Assembly (NCBI GenBank): GCA_019636675.1
Contig: JAHBXC010000002.1
Location: 1-64,000 of the forward strand
Origin: Phycisphaeraceae bacterium
GTDB taxonomy: Bacteria > Planctomycetota > Phycisphaerae > Phycisphaerales > UBA1924
Direction of reading: 5' to 3'
DNA: 64,000 bases
In this document: in pieces, positions 41,874-49,485 of the stretch
How positions within the stretch are numbered: position 1 is the first letter of the stretch
How the letters are laid out: each line of letters begins with the position of its first letter
The notes under the pieces: generated by a model
The model's database searches: none
What the model saw: only the letters and a program-made list of their open reading frames with translations
Told to the model about the DNA's origin: nothing
Translations under genes and position numbers: made by a program

Positions 41874-42857
41874 ATGAGCGACGCCCCCCACACCTCGATG
41901 TCCCTCGGCGAGCACCTGGAGGAGCTCCGGCGCAGGGTCATCTACGCCCTGCTGGGGCTGGTCCCCATCCTCGTCCTGGGGTTGTCGTTCGGCACCACGA
42001 TCCTGCGGCTGCTGATCGTCCCGGTGGAGCAGGCCCTGCTCCGGACGGGCCAGTCGCCCACGCTGCAGGCCCTCTCGCCCATCGAGACCTTTGCGTCGTA
42101 CATCAAGGTCGGGCTCGTCGCCGCCGTGCTGATCGGGGTGCCCTGGATCGTCACCCAGCTTTGGCTCTTCGTCCGCCCGGGGCTCTACCAGCACGAGCGC
42201 CGCTTCGCGCGGCTCCTCGTCCCCCTCAGCGTCGCGCTGACCGGGGCGTCGGTGGTGTTCCTCTATTTCGTCATGCTCCCGGCGATGCTCTTCTTCCTGA
42301 TCAACTTCGGGAGCAGCATCGCCCGGTCCGACCCGGCGGTCGCCCCGCTCGCGCCGGGCATCGTGCTGCCGGCTGTCCCGGTGCTGGAGGCCGACCCGTC
42401 CGACGCGCCCGTGGGCGGGATGTGGGTCAGCGGCCCCATGCGCCAGCTTCGCATCCGGGTCGACGACGAGGGCGGCGTGCTGATGTCGCCCCTGGTCAGC
42501 TCCGGCCTGATCGCGCAGCAGTACCGCCTGCGCGAGTACGTCGACATGGTGTTCACCATGGGGCTGGCGTTCGCGTTCGCGTTCCAGATGCCCATCGTCG
42601 TGCTGCTGCTGAGCTGGACGGGCATCATCAGCGTCGCCACGCTGGCGCGATACCGGCGCCAGATCGCCATGGCGTGCGTGATCATCTCCGCCGTCATCAC
42701 GCCGGCCGACCCCGTGACGCTGGTGCTGATGATGGTGCCACTCTACGGGCTCTTCGAGTTCGGCCTGTTCCTCGCGAGGTTCGTCCCGGCGCGCCGTGTG
42801 TCGGAGGGCGTGTTCTCAAAGAGCGCGTGGACAGACGCCAACGAGGGCGACGAGTGA
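41874..42857 (+). CDS. tatC: Sec-independent translocase subunit TatC with enlarged periplasmic loop
   Basis: A 327-residue TatC, the inner-membrane receptor for twin-arginine signal peptides. It begins MSLGEHLEELRRRVIYAL, with the conserved glutamates and arginines, and has IETFASYIKVGLVAAVLIGVPWI, RPGLYQHERRFARLLVP and the TM5-6 region FAFQMPIVVLLLSWTGI and ITPADPVTLVLMMVPLYGLFE. Between TM3 and TM4 it carries about 65 extra residues (APGIVLPAVPVLEADPSD region) not found in the 250-residue E. coli protein. The stop overlaps the tadA start by four bases. TatA/B genes are not in the window. Confidence 0.93.
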   Translation: MSDAPHTSMSLGEHLEELRRRVIYALLGLVPILVLGLSFGTTILRLLIVPVEQALLRTGQSPTLQALSPIETFASYIKVGLVAAVLIGVPWIVTQLWLFVRPGLYQHERRFARLLVPLSVALTGASVVFLYFVMLPAMLFFLINFGSSIARSDPAVAPLAPGIVLPAVPVLEADPSDAPVGGMWVSGPMRQLRIRVDDEGGVLMSPLVSSGLIAQQYRLREYVDMVFTMGLAFAFAFQMPIVVLLLSWTGIISVATLARYRRQIAMACVIISAVITPADPVTLVLMMVPLYGLFEFGLFLARFVPARRVSEGVFSKSAWTDANEGDE

Positions 42858-43423
42858 CACCGCCGGGACCGATCGTGCGCGCACTTCGCCGGATCGGGGT
42901 GCTGCGCACTCCGGCTCCCCCCAAGGGCCCCGAGACCGACCTGGATGTCGCGGTGATGCGCCGCGCCCTCGAACTCGCGCGCACCGCGGCGGCGCTGGGC
43001 GAGGCGCCCATCGGCGCAGTCGTCTACGAAACCGTCAGCGGCAAGGTCCTCGCCGAGGCGCACAACCTGCGAGAGAAGACCGGCGACCCGGCGGGCCACG
43101 CTGAACTGATAGCGATCCGCGACGCCGCGATGAAGCGGGGCGACTGGCGCCTCAACGACTGCACGCTGGTCGTGACGCTCGAGCCCTGCCCGATGTGCGC
43201 CGGCGCGATCGTCAACGCGCGCGTCGGGCGCCTGGTCTACGGCGCCCTCGACCCCAAGGCGGGCGCCGTGAAATCCCTCTACGAGATCTGCTCGGACCCC
43301 CGGCTGAACCACCGGATCACGCCCATCGGGGGCGTCTGCGCCGAAGAGGCGGGGGAACTGCTGACGATGTTCTTCCGGGGGAGGCGCGAGGCGAGGAAGG
43401 CGAAGAAGAACGCGAGCGTGTGA
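42854..43423 (+). CDS. tadA: tRNA adenosine(34) deaminase
   Basis: A 189-residue zinc deaminase that converts A34 to inosine in tRNA-Arg(ACG). The zinc site is HAEL (about residues 81-84, with the proton-shuttle glutamate) and PCPMCAGA (about 112-119). The late KAGAVKSLYEI and FFRGRREARK are typical of TadA. About 35 basic residues precede the domain. The GTG start overlaps the tatC stop (GTGA). Two repeats, palindrome P and copy C, follow the gene. Confidence 0.93.
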   Translation: MTPPGPIVRALRRIGVLRTPAPPKGPETDLDVAVMRRALELARTAAALGEAPIGAVVYETVSGKVLAEAHNLREKTGDPAGHAELIAIRDAAMKRGDWRLNDCTLVVTLEPCPMCAGAIVNARVGRLVYGALDPKAGAVKSLYEICSDPRLNHRITPIGGVCAEEAGELLTMFFRGRREARKAKKNASV

Positions 43424-43435
43424 TCGAGACCCTCC

Positions 43436-43458
43436 GTGGCACGGCTGCGCCGTACCAC
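43436..43458. repeat. Dispersed palindrome, copy P
   Basis: GTGGCACGGC, loop TGC, GCCGTACCAC (10-bp arms, one mismatch) matches copy Q at 32625-32647 in the opposite orientation with one difference in 23. Copy C of the CTCTGCG repeat follows 20 bases later. Confidence 0.6.
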
Positions 43459-43478
43459 GCCACCCCCAACTCCTTCTG

Positions 43479-43512
43479 GCCCTCTGCGCCTCTGCGGTGA
43501 ATCTCTTCTCTC
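43479..43512 (-). repeat. Interspersed CTCTGCG-type repeat, copy C
   Basis: The plus strand reads GGCCCTCTGCG, CCTCTGCGGTGAA, TCTCTTCTCT. It ends on the stop codon of the minus-strand PHP-glycosyltransferase gene (43511-43513), exactly as copy B ends on the aldehyde dehydrogenase stop. This copy has one CTCTGCG unit fewer than copies A and B. Confidence 0.6.
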
Positions 43513-46222
43513 ACGCCATCGCGGGAGCGTCGGGGCGTCGCGTGGTACGCGCGGGCGTGGGGCCGCGGTCGTCGTCGCGGGTGGTCACGCCCAGGGCGCG
43601 GAGTTTCGCGTGGTGGGCGTCGACATGGACCTGCCAGAAGTGCTCGAAGGACGCGCCGATGTTGTAGCGCTGCATCCTGTTGTGGGCGGCGCGCCCCATG
43701 CGTCCGCGCTGGTCGTCGTCGGCGAGGAGGGACGCGATGGTCTCCGCCCAGCGGTCTTCCTGCTCGTCGGGGATGACCATCCCGGTGAGGGCGTGGTCGA
43801 CCATCTCCTTGGGGCCTCCCTTGTCGGTGACGATCACCGGGAGGCCCGACGCCTGCGCTTCCATGACGACCTGTCCCAGCGTGTCGGTGACGCTGGGGAA
43901 GACGAAGAGGTCGGAGGACGCGTAGAGGCGCGAGAGTTCCTCGCCGTGGCGGAAGCCCAGGAAGTGGGCGGCGCCCGGCGCGTTCTTCTGGCTGTTCGAC
44001 AGGCGCTCCTGCATGCCCTTGCGGTAGGGGCCGTCGCCGATGACGACGAGTTCCGCGTCGATCGCGCGATCGGCGAGCAGGCGGCGCGTCTTCGCCCAGA
44101 CGCGCTCGAGCATGGGAAGGTTCTTCTCGACGCTCACGCGCCCGCAGTACACGACCTTGCGCGACTCCCGCCGCAGGCCGAGTGGTTCCCAGACGGAGGT
44201 GTCGCGGAAGCGCACATGGAACGCGTCGGTGTCCATGCCGGGCAGGAGGGGCTTGACGCGATCGGCGTCGAAGCCGAGTTTGTCGAGCGAGGCCATGTAA
44301 TCGCGCGAGCGGCTGAGGATCGTCTTGAAGGGCGAGTAGAACCCCTTCATGAACTTCTCGCTGACCCAGGTGTAGGTCTCGTCCTCGAAGAGGCGCTCGA
44401 TGTACGCCGGGAAGTCGGTGTGGTACACGCCGACCACGGGGCAGCGGAAGATCGCGGCACAGAGCAGTCCAAGCGTGCCGATGGGCCCGGGCGTCGCGAC
44501 ATTGATCACATCGGGCTGGTGCTGCTGCAGGTAGCGAAGCACGGGCAGCAGGGGGGGCAGCGCGAAGTCGAGGTTCTCGTAGCGCGGCATGGGCCTCGAG
44601 AACACCGGCTCGAAGTTCACGACATTGGGTCGCGGGTCGAACTTCATGCGCGTCGAGGTCAGCACGGTCATGTCGCGCCCCCGGAGGCGCGACTGGTCGG
44701 CGACATTCTGGATGAAGCGCGACACGCCGTTCACATCGGCGTAGGTGTCGGTGAACATCACGACGCGTGGTTGCTTGGTCATGGGGTGCTGGGCGTGTCC
44801 TCGGAGGGCGGTTTCGTGCTCGACGCGCGTGAGCAGGTCGCGTTCCTTGTGCTCGCTGAACATCGCGATGAGGTAGGGCGCCTGGGCCGCGAGGGTCATC
44901 ATGTACGCGGCGACGTGCTTGACCGTCCCGCTGGCGTCCTTCTTCGCGACGCTCGAGAGCGCGCCCGAGATGATCGCGTCGGCGAGGGCGTTGGAGAGAT
45001 CGGCGGCGAAGTCGGCCATCGCGTCGTGGTTAGCCAGGGGCGGGCCGTCGTGGGCGCCGCGGGGCAGGTCGGCGACCTGCGAGAGCCGGGCGCGGATGTC
45101 GGGGTGCCGGGCGAGCAGGGGCTCGATGGTGGTGCGCAGCGCCGTGAAGAGCGGGTCGGGGCCCTTCTTCTTCCCGGTGAGCCGACCGACGACCTTCTTC
45201 CTCGCGACATGGGCGACGAGGCGGAGTTTCGTGGGGGAGTCGATGGTAACCCCGCCGAAGCGCACGAAGCGCGACGCGACATACTTGCCCTTCGTCGAGA
45301 GCATGGAGTGCATCGTGCGTCCGTAGTGGTTCAGCCCGACGGCGGTGATCTGGTGGGCGAGGACCTCGGCGCCGCCAAGTTCGCCCCCGACGCTCGCCTC
45401 GCCCTGCATGGCGCGCTCGACGAAGTCGAGCGGATCGCGGATCTTGAGGCCCGAGGGGCAGCGCACGCCGGCCCAGGCCTTGCCAACATTGAGCAGGCCG
45501 TGGTCGTCGGAGCCGGCGGTGACGCCCTTGATCCACGCGCGCGGGTAGATCGGGCGGACGCCGTGCTTGGCGCTGAGTTCGTCGATGCGCTTCGGCGTGA
45601 GGGTTCGGAGATAGCGTTCCATCGCGTCGCGGCGGGGGCCGCCGTGGGCGCCGTTGATGAGTTCGACGCTTTTGAAGAGCAGCATGCACTGCTCGAGGTG
45701 ATCGATCGAGTACCCGCGCGACTGGGCGTGGAGCGGGTGCGCGAGGGAGTGGGGCAGGTCTCGATCCGCGAGCCACTCGGCGAAGGCGTAGACATTCTCG
45801 CGCAGGCCCAGCGTGGTGATTTCCTCGTCGAGTTCGGGCGTGAGGTTGTAGACGAGGACATGCAGTTTCACGCGGTCCTTCGGGAATCGGACGGTGACCT
45901 CTTGCCCGAGGAGGACGTTGGGGAAGCCGCGCTCGACGAGGGAGAGCGCGCCGGCGATGGTGTCGTGGTCGGTGAGGGTGACCAGGTCCATGCCGCGGGT
46001 GATGGCCTGGGCGTAGACCTCTTCGGGCGTGGAGTAGCACTCGGGCGCGCTGACCCACGACGCGGCATGGATGACCGGCCCAGCGGACGCGCTGGAGTGG
46101 CAGTGCATGTCCATGCGCGTGAGGGCGTCGTCGCCTTCAGCGAAGAGTTCGACGGGCTGCGTCGGGGCACGCAACGGGTTGTGGCGGGTTCGGCTGGCGT
46201 CGAGTGGTGCGAAGTGCGTCAT
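43511..46222 (-). CDS. PHP phosphoesterase-GT4 glycosyltransferase fusion
   Basis: A 903-residue cytoplasmic fusion. The N-terminal PHP domain (about 35-300) shows MDMHCHSSASAG (H40, H42), TLTDHDTIAGA and GSDDHGLLNVG, metal ligands of the kind found in phosphoesterases. A helical middle region (about 300-490) has no assignment. The C-terminal GT-B glycosyltransferase (about 500-870, GT4 type) shows PRVVMFTDTYADVNGVSRF, VYHTDFPAYIERLF, YCGRVSVEKNL and EAQASGLPVIVTDKGGP. GT4 members nearest this pattern move mannose or similar sugars to lipids. Both activities together could make and trim a glycolipid or sugar phosphate; this is inference. ATG at 46222 was chosen. Confidence 0.83.
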   Translation of the reverse strand: MTHFAPLDASRTRHNPLRAPTQPVELFAEGDDALTRMDMHCHSSASAGPVIHAASWVSAPECYSTPEEVYAQAITRGMDLVTLTDHDTIAGALSLVERGFPNVLLGQEVTVRFPKDRVKLHVLVYNLTPELDEEITTLGLRENVYAFAEWLADRDLPHSLAHPLHAQSRGYSIDHLEQCMLLFKSVELINGAHGGPRRDAMERYLRTLTPKRIDELSAKHGVRPIYPRAWIKGVTAGSDDHGLLNVGKAWAGVRCPSGLKIRDPLDFVERAMQGEASVGGELGGAEVLAHQITAVGLNHYGRTMHSMLSTKGKYVASRFVRFGGVTIDSPTKLRLVAHVARKKVVGRLTGKKKGPDPLFTALRTTIEPLLARHPDIRARLSQVADLPRGAHDGPPLANHDAMADFAADLSNALADAIISGALSSVAKKDASGTVKHVAAYMMTLAAQAPYLIAMFSEHKERDLLTRVEHETALRGHAQHPMTKQPRVVMFTDTYADVNGVSRFIQNVADQSRLRGRDMTVLTSTRMKFDPRPNVVNFEPVFSRPMPRYENLDFALPPLLPVLRYLQQHQPDVINVATPGPIGTLGLLCAAIFRCPVVGVYHTDFPAYIERLFEDETYTWVSEKFMKGFYSPFKTILSRSRDYMASLDKLGFDADRVKPLLPGMDTDAFHVRFRDTSVWEPLGLRRESRKVVYCGRVSVEKNLPMLERVWAKTRRLLADRAIDAELVVIGDGPYRKGMQERLSNSQKNAPGAAHFLGFRHGEELSRLYASSDLFVFPSVTDTLGQVVMEAQASGLPVIVTDKGGPKEMVDHALTGMVIPDEQEDRWAETIASLLADDDQRGRMGRAAHNRMQRYNIGASFEHFWQVHVDAHHAKLRALGVTTRDDDRGPTPARTTRRPDAPAMA

Positions 46223-46522
46223 GGTGCGGCTCTCCGAGCCGTGGGGCGGGGCGGTCGGGTGACCGTCCGGGCCCTCGGGGGGCGCTTCGTGGGCGTGCCG
46301 CGCGTCCGTTCGCGGGCGCGATGTATTCGACACAGAAACCTCGGCAGAATCGAGTCTTCGGAGGCGAAGATCCTGTGAAGTTGCCGTGGAGAAGCGGTGA
46401 AGAGGGAGTGGGGAGCGGGCAAGGGGGGGAGAGGGATTGGCGCGAGTCGAACGCGACCGGGGAACAGATGGGGCGGAGAATGAGTTGTACGACCGACCGA
46501 ACCGAATCACGAGGAGACCGAG

Positions 46523-47056
46523 ATGCCCCGACTGAATGTTGTTGATCCGGCGAACGCGAGCGGCAAGGCGAAGGAGATCTTCGACGGGCCTCTGAAAGGC
46601 AAGCACTTCAACATCTTCAAGGGGATGGCGAACTCGCCGCAGGTCCTGGACATGTACCTGAAGATCAACCAGGCGCTCCACGGTGTTTCGCTGAGCGCCG
46701 CCGAGGTCGAAGCGGTGCAGCTGGCGGCGAGCAACGTCGCGGGTTGCAACTACTGCCAGGCGGCGCACACCGCGATCGGCAAGGGCCACGGCATGACCGA
46801 CGAGCAGGCCATGGGTGCGCGCAGGGGGCGCGTCGAGAGCGACGCGCGGATGGACGCGCTGGCCCGTTTCACGCGCGCCATCGCCGAGACGCGCGGGCAG
46901 GTCAGCGACGAGGACCTGAAGCGGTTCAAGGGCGCCGGCTTCGACGACAAGGCGGTGGTCGAGGTCATCGGCGTCTACACCCTCGCGACGCTGACGAACA
47001 CCTTCAACAACGTGCACCGCTCGGAGATCGACTTCCCGGCCGTGCCTTCGGTGTGA
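46523..47056 (+). CDS. Carboxymuconolactone decarboxylase/AhpD-like protein
   Basis: A 177-residue helical protein of the carboxymuconolactone decarboxylase family. CNYCQAAHT (about residues 75-83) holds the CxxC and histidine of the alkylhydroperoxidase D type. FKGMANSPQVLDMYLKINQAL and LSAAEVEAVQLAASNVAGC are the preceding conserved helices. It probably helps reduce peroxides through its thiol pair. A good Shine-Dalgarno (AGGAGAC) precedes ATG. It diverges from the PHP-glycosyltransferase gene and lies 61 bases before coaD. Confidence 0.87.
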   Translation: MPRLNVVDPANASGKAKEIFDGPLKGKHFNIFKGMANSPQVLDMYLKINQALHGVSLSAAEVEAVQLAASNVAGCNYCQAAHTAIGKGHGMTDEQAMGARRGRVESDARMDALARFTRAIAETRGQVSDEDLKRFKGAGFDDKAVVEVIGVYTLATLTNTFNNVHRSEIDFPAVPSV

Positions 47057-47117
47057 GCCGGGCGCCTCGTCGTTGGGGTGGTTCGCGGGTCGGGCGACGC
47101 CCCCGTATCATCCCGCG

Positions 47118-47678
47118 ATGACCACCCAGCGCGAGCATGTCGCGATCTATCCCGGCTCCTTCGACCCGATCACCTACGGGCACCTCGACGTGATCGAGCG
47201 CGGGCGGAAGCTGTTCGACCGCGTCATCGTGGCCGTTGGCAGGAACCCCGGGAAGGACAGCCTCTTCGAGCCCGAGGAGCGCGTGGAGATGGCGCGCAAG
47301 CTCGTGGCGGGCGTCGTGCAGCGCGAGCCGGACTTCGCCCCGGTCGAGGTGCGGAGTTTCCAGGGCCTGACCGTCGACGCGGCGCGCGAGGCCGGGGCGA
47401 CGGTGATCCTGCGCGGCATCCGGAACCTCTCCGACCTGCAGTACGAGGTGCAGCAGGCGGTGACCAACCGAGAGGTCGCCGGGCTTGAGTCGTGCTTCAT
47501 CGTCGCCGGGCAGAGTTTCGCGTACACGAGCAGCAGTCTGATCAAGCAGATCGCGGCGATGGGCCAGGACCTGAGCGTGCTGGCGCCGATGGTCCCGCCG
47601 CTGGTGATCGAGCGGCTGCGCGCGAAAAAGGCCCAGGGCGCTCCCGCCCTGACGAAGCTCCGGGCGCACGAGGAGTAG
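47118..47678 (+). CDS. coaD: Phosphopantetheine adenylyltransferase
   Basis: A 186-residue nucleotidyltransferase for the penultimate step of coenzyme A synthesis. YPGSFDPITYGHLDVIERG carries the TxGH motif (here TYGH). VILRGIRNLSDLQYE and YTSSSLIKQIA (the ISSTxxR position, altered to SSSLIK) are the other nucleotide-binding segments. The length is about 25 residues above the E. coli enzyme. ATG at 47118 was chosen over an upstream ATG at 47073, which would add an unrelated lead. Confidence 0.95.
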   Translation: MTTQREHVAIYPGSFDPITYGHLDVIERGRKLFDRVIVAVGRNPGKDSLFEPEERVEMARKLVAGVVQREPDFAPVEVRSFQGLTVDAAREAGATVILRGIRNLSDLQYEVQQAVTNREVAGLESCFIVAGQSFAYTSSSLIKQIAAMGQDLSVLAPMVPPLVIERLRAKKAQGAPALTKLRAHEE

Positions 47679-47703
47679 CCCTCGCGCAGGCCGCAGGCGA
47701 CGG

Positions 47704-47726
47704 GACCGGGCGCGAAAAACCCGGTC
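47704..47726 (+). terminator. Hairpin between coaD and hflX
   Basis: GACCGGG (47704-47710) and CCCGGTC (47720-47726) form a perfect 7-bp stem with an A-rich 9-base loop, 25 bases after coaD. No T run follows, so it is a weak terminator candidate. Confidence 0.35.
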
Positions 47727-47752
47727 GGGGCCGGCACCTATGATCCGGGCAC

Positions 47753-49159
47753 ATGGCATTTGGCAAAGGCAACGAACGCACCGACATCAGCGTCGCTTCT
47801 GAGAAGGCGATCCTGGCGGCCCTGATTCTCCCCGAGATGGACATCGACGAGTCCGACCCGCTGGGCGAGCTGCGCGCCCTCGCCGAGACGGCCGGCGCGA
47901 TCGTGGTGGGGGAGATCCTGCAGAAGAAGCAGCGACCCGAGGCCGGCACCTTCATCGGCAGCGGCAAGGTCGAGGAGATCAAGCGCCTGTGCGACGCCAC
48001 CGACGCGACGGTCGTGATCTTCGATAACGGGCTCTCGCCGGCGCAGATCACGAACATCCAGGACGAGGTGGGCCGGAAGATCCTCGACCGGTCGGAGCTG
48101 ATCCTCGACATCTTCGCCAGCCGCGCCAGCACGCACGAGGCGAAGCTGCAGGTCGAGCTCGCGCAGCTTGAGTACACCTACCCGCGCCTGCGCGCGATGT
48201 GGGACCACCTGGAGCGCATCGTGGGCGGCGCGGGCGGCGTCGCGGGCATCGGCACGCGCGGTCCGGGCGAGCAGCAGCTCGAGATCGACCGCCGGCTGGT
48301 GCGAAGCCGGCTGACGCAGCTCCGCCGCGAGCTGGAAGAGCTCCAGGCGCGCAAGCGGCGCGAGGTGCAGAAGCGCCGGCAGGAACACTTCACGGTCGGG
48401 CTCGTGGGCTACACAAACGCCGGGAAAAGCACGCTTTTCAACACGCTCACCGAGGGCGGGGCCTACGCGGCCGACAAGCTCTTCGCGACGCTGATGACGC
48501 GCACGCGCGAGTGGGACCTCGGCGACGGCGTGAACGTGATGCTGTCCGACACCGTCGGCTTCGTGCGCGACCTGCCCCACGACCTCGTCGCGTCGTTCAA
48601 GGCCACGCTCGAGGAAGCGACCCACGCCGATGTGCTGCTGATCGTGCTCGACGCGTCCGACCCGGCGGCGGAGCGCCAGCTCGCGGTCGTGCACCAGACC
48701 CTCGACGACTTGTTCACGGATGTTCGCAAGACGGAAGCGAAGCACGCCCGGCGCGAGGACGACCGGGGGGCGGCGGGCGAACTCCAGGGCTGGCGCGAGC
48801 CCGAGCGCATCCTGCTGCTGAACAAGATCGACCGGCTCAAGGACAACGCCGAGATGTTGGTGTGGGCGTCGAAGGACCCCGGCGCGATCCCCATCGTCGC
48901 GACGAGCCCCGGGCATCCGGGCCTGGAGCGACTGCGCGAGCGCGTCCGCGCGATCATGCAGGGCCAGACCCGCGAGCTGCTCGTGACAGTCCCCACCAGC
49001 GAGGGCAGGACCGTTCACCTTCTCGAGACCAAGGGCGAGGTGCTGGAGCGGACCTACGGCGACGGCGAGGTGACCCTCCGGGTGCGCATCGGCGCGCACG
49101 AGCTGGATCGGATCCGGGCCGGTTCAGGGCGTCTGACGGTCGCCGCCCCGGTCGGATAA
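47753..49159 (+). CDS. hflX: Ribosome-associated GTPase HflX
   Basis: A 468-residue GTPase that binds the 50S subunit and splits stalled ribosomes. The N-terminal domain has GTFIGSGKVEEIK, DNGLSPAQ and the helical hairpin QVELAQLEYTYPRLRAMW, then the Gly-rich GIGTRGPGEQQLEIDRR. The G domain (about 215-390) has GYTNAGKSTLFN (P-loop), SDTVGFVRDLPHDLVASF (G3) and NKIDRL (G4). An acidic/basic insertion (KHARREDDRGAAGELQGW) lies inside the G domain before NKID. The C-terminal TVHLLETKGEVLERTYGDG is typical. Confidence 0.95.
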   Translation: MAFGKGNERTDISVASEKAILAALILPEMDIDESDPLGELRALAETAGAIVVGEILQKKQRPEAGTFIGSGKVEEIKRLCDATDATVVIFDNGLSPAQITNIQDEVGRKILDRSELILDIFASRASTHEAKLQVELAQLEYTYPRLRAMWDHLERIVGGAGGVAGIGTRGPGEQQLEIDRRLVRSRLTQLRRELEELQARKRREVQKRRQEHFTVGLVGYTNAGKSTLFNTLTEGGAYAADKLFATLMTRTREWDLGDGVNVMLSDTVGFVRDLPHDLVASFKATLEEATHADVLLIVLDASDPAAERQLAVVHQTLDDLFTDVRKTEAKHARREDDRGAAGELQGWREPERILLLNKIDRLKDNAEMLVWASKDPGAIPIVATSPGHPGLERLRERVRAIMQGQTRELLVTVPTSEGRTVHLLETKGEVLERTYGDGEVTLRVRIGAHELDRIRAGSGRLTVAAPVG

Positions 49160-49201
49160 CCCGATCGGGACCCGGTTTTCGCCCTTGCGAGGCCCGGGAA
49201 C

Positions 49202-49230
49202 TGGACGCGGCGGGGCAGGGGGTCGATACT
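49202..49230 (+). promoter_or_regulatory. Possible promoter of tRNA-Thr
   Basis: TGGACG (49202-49207), 17 bases, GATACT (49225-49230) resembles a -35/-10 pair and would start transcription a few bases before the tRNA at 49242. Each box matches the consensus only partly. Confidence 0.35.
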
Positions 49231-49241
49231 TCCGCCCGACT

Positions 49242-49314
49242 GCCACCTTAGCTCAGTCGGTAGAGCGGCGCTTTCGTAAAGCGCAGGTCGCCGGTTCAAG
49301 TCCGGCAGGTGGCT
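49242..49314 (+). tRNA. tRNA-Thr (anticodon CGU)
   Basis: The cloverleaf is complete: acceptor GCCACCT/AGGTGGC, D arm GCTC...GAGC, anticodon stem GCGCT/AGCGC with loop TTCGTAA, and T arm GCCGG TTCAAGT CCGGC. The anticodon CGT at positions 34-36 reads the threonine codon ACG. The discriminator is T, and the CCA end is not encoded. It lies 82 bases after hflX. Confidence 0.97.
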
Positions 49315-49325
49315 TTGAACCCCGA

Positions 49326-49359
49326 GCTCGCGGCCCGGCCCCCCGGGCCGAACGCGAGC
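49326..49359 (+). terminator. Strong hairpin after tRNA-Thr
   Basis: GCTCGCG/CGCGAGC (49326-49332/49353-49359) and the inner GGCCCGG/CCGGGCC make a long GC hairpin 12 bases after the tRNA. It may define the transcript end. No T run is present. Confidence 0.5.
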
Positions 49360-49485
49360 CGGGAACAGGGGGCGTGAGAGTCAGACGCACTGGAATTCCC
49401 TGGCGCGGTCGATGAACTCGACCTCGCGTGTCGCCGATGACTTTATTGACGCCGACCCTCTCCCGTCCGGGTCGGTGGCTCCATC

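Noticed and set aside
43436..46378. 980-codon plus-strand open frame opposite the PHP-glycosyltransferase gene
   Set aside because: It has no family features and starts inside a dispersed palindrome. The minus strand has clear PHP and GT4 motifs.
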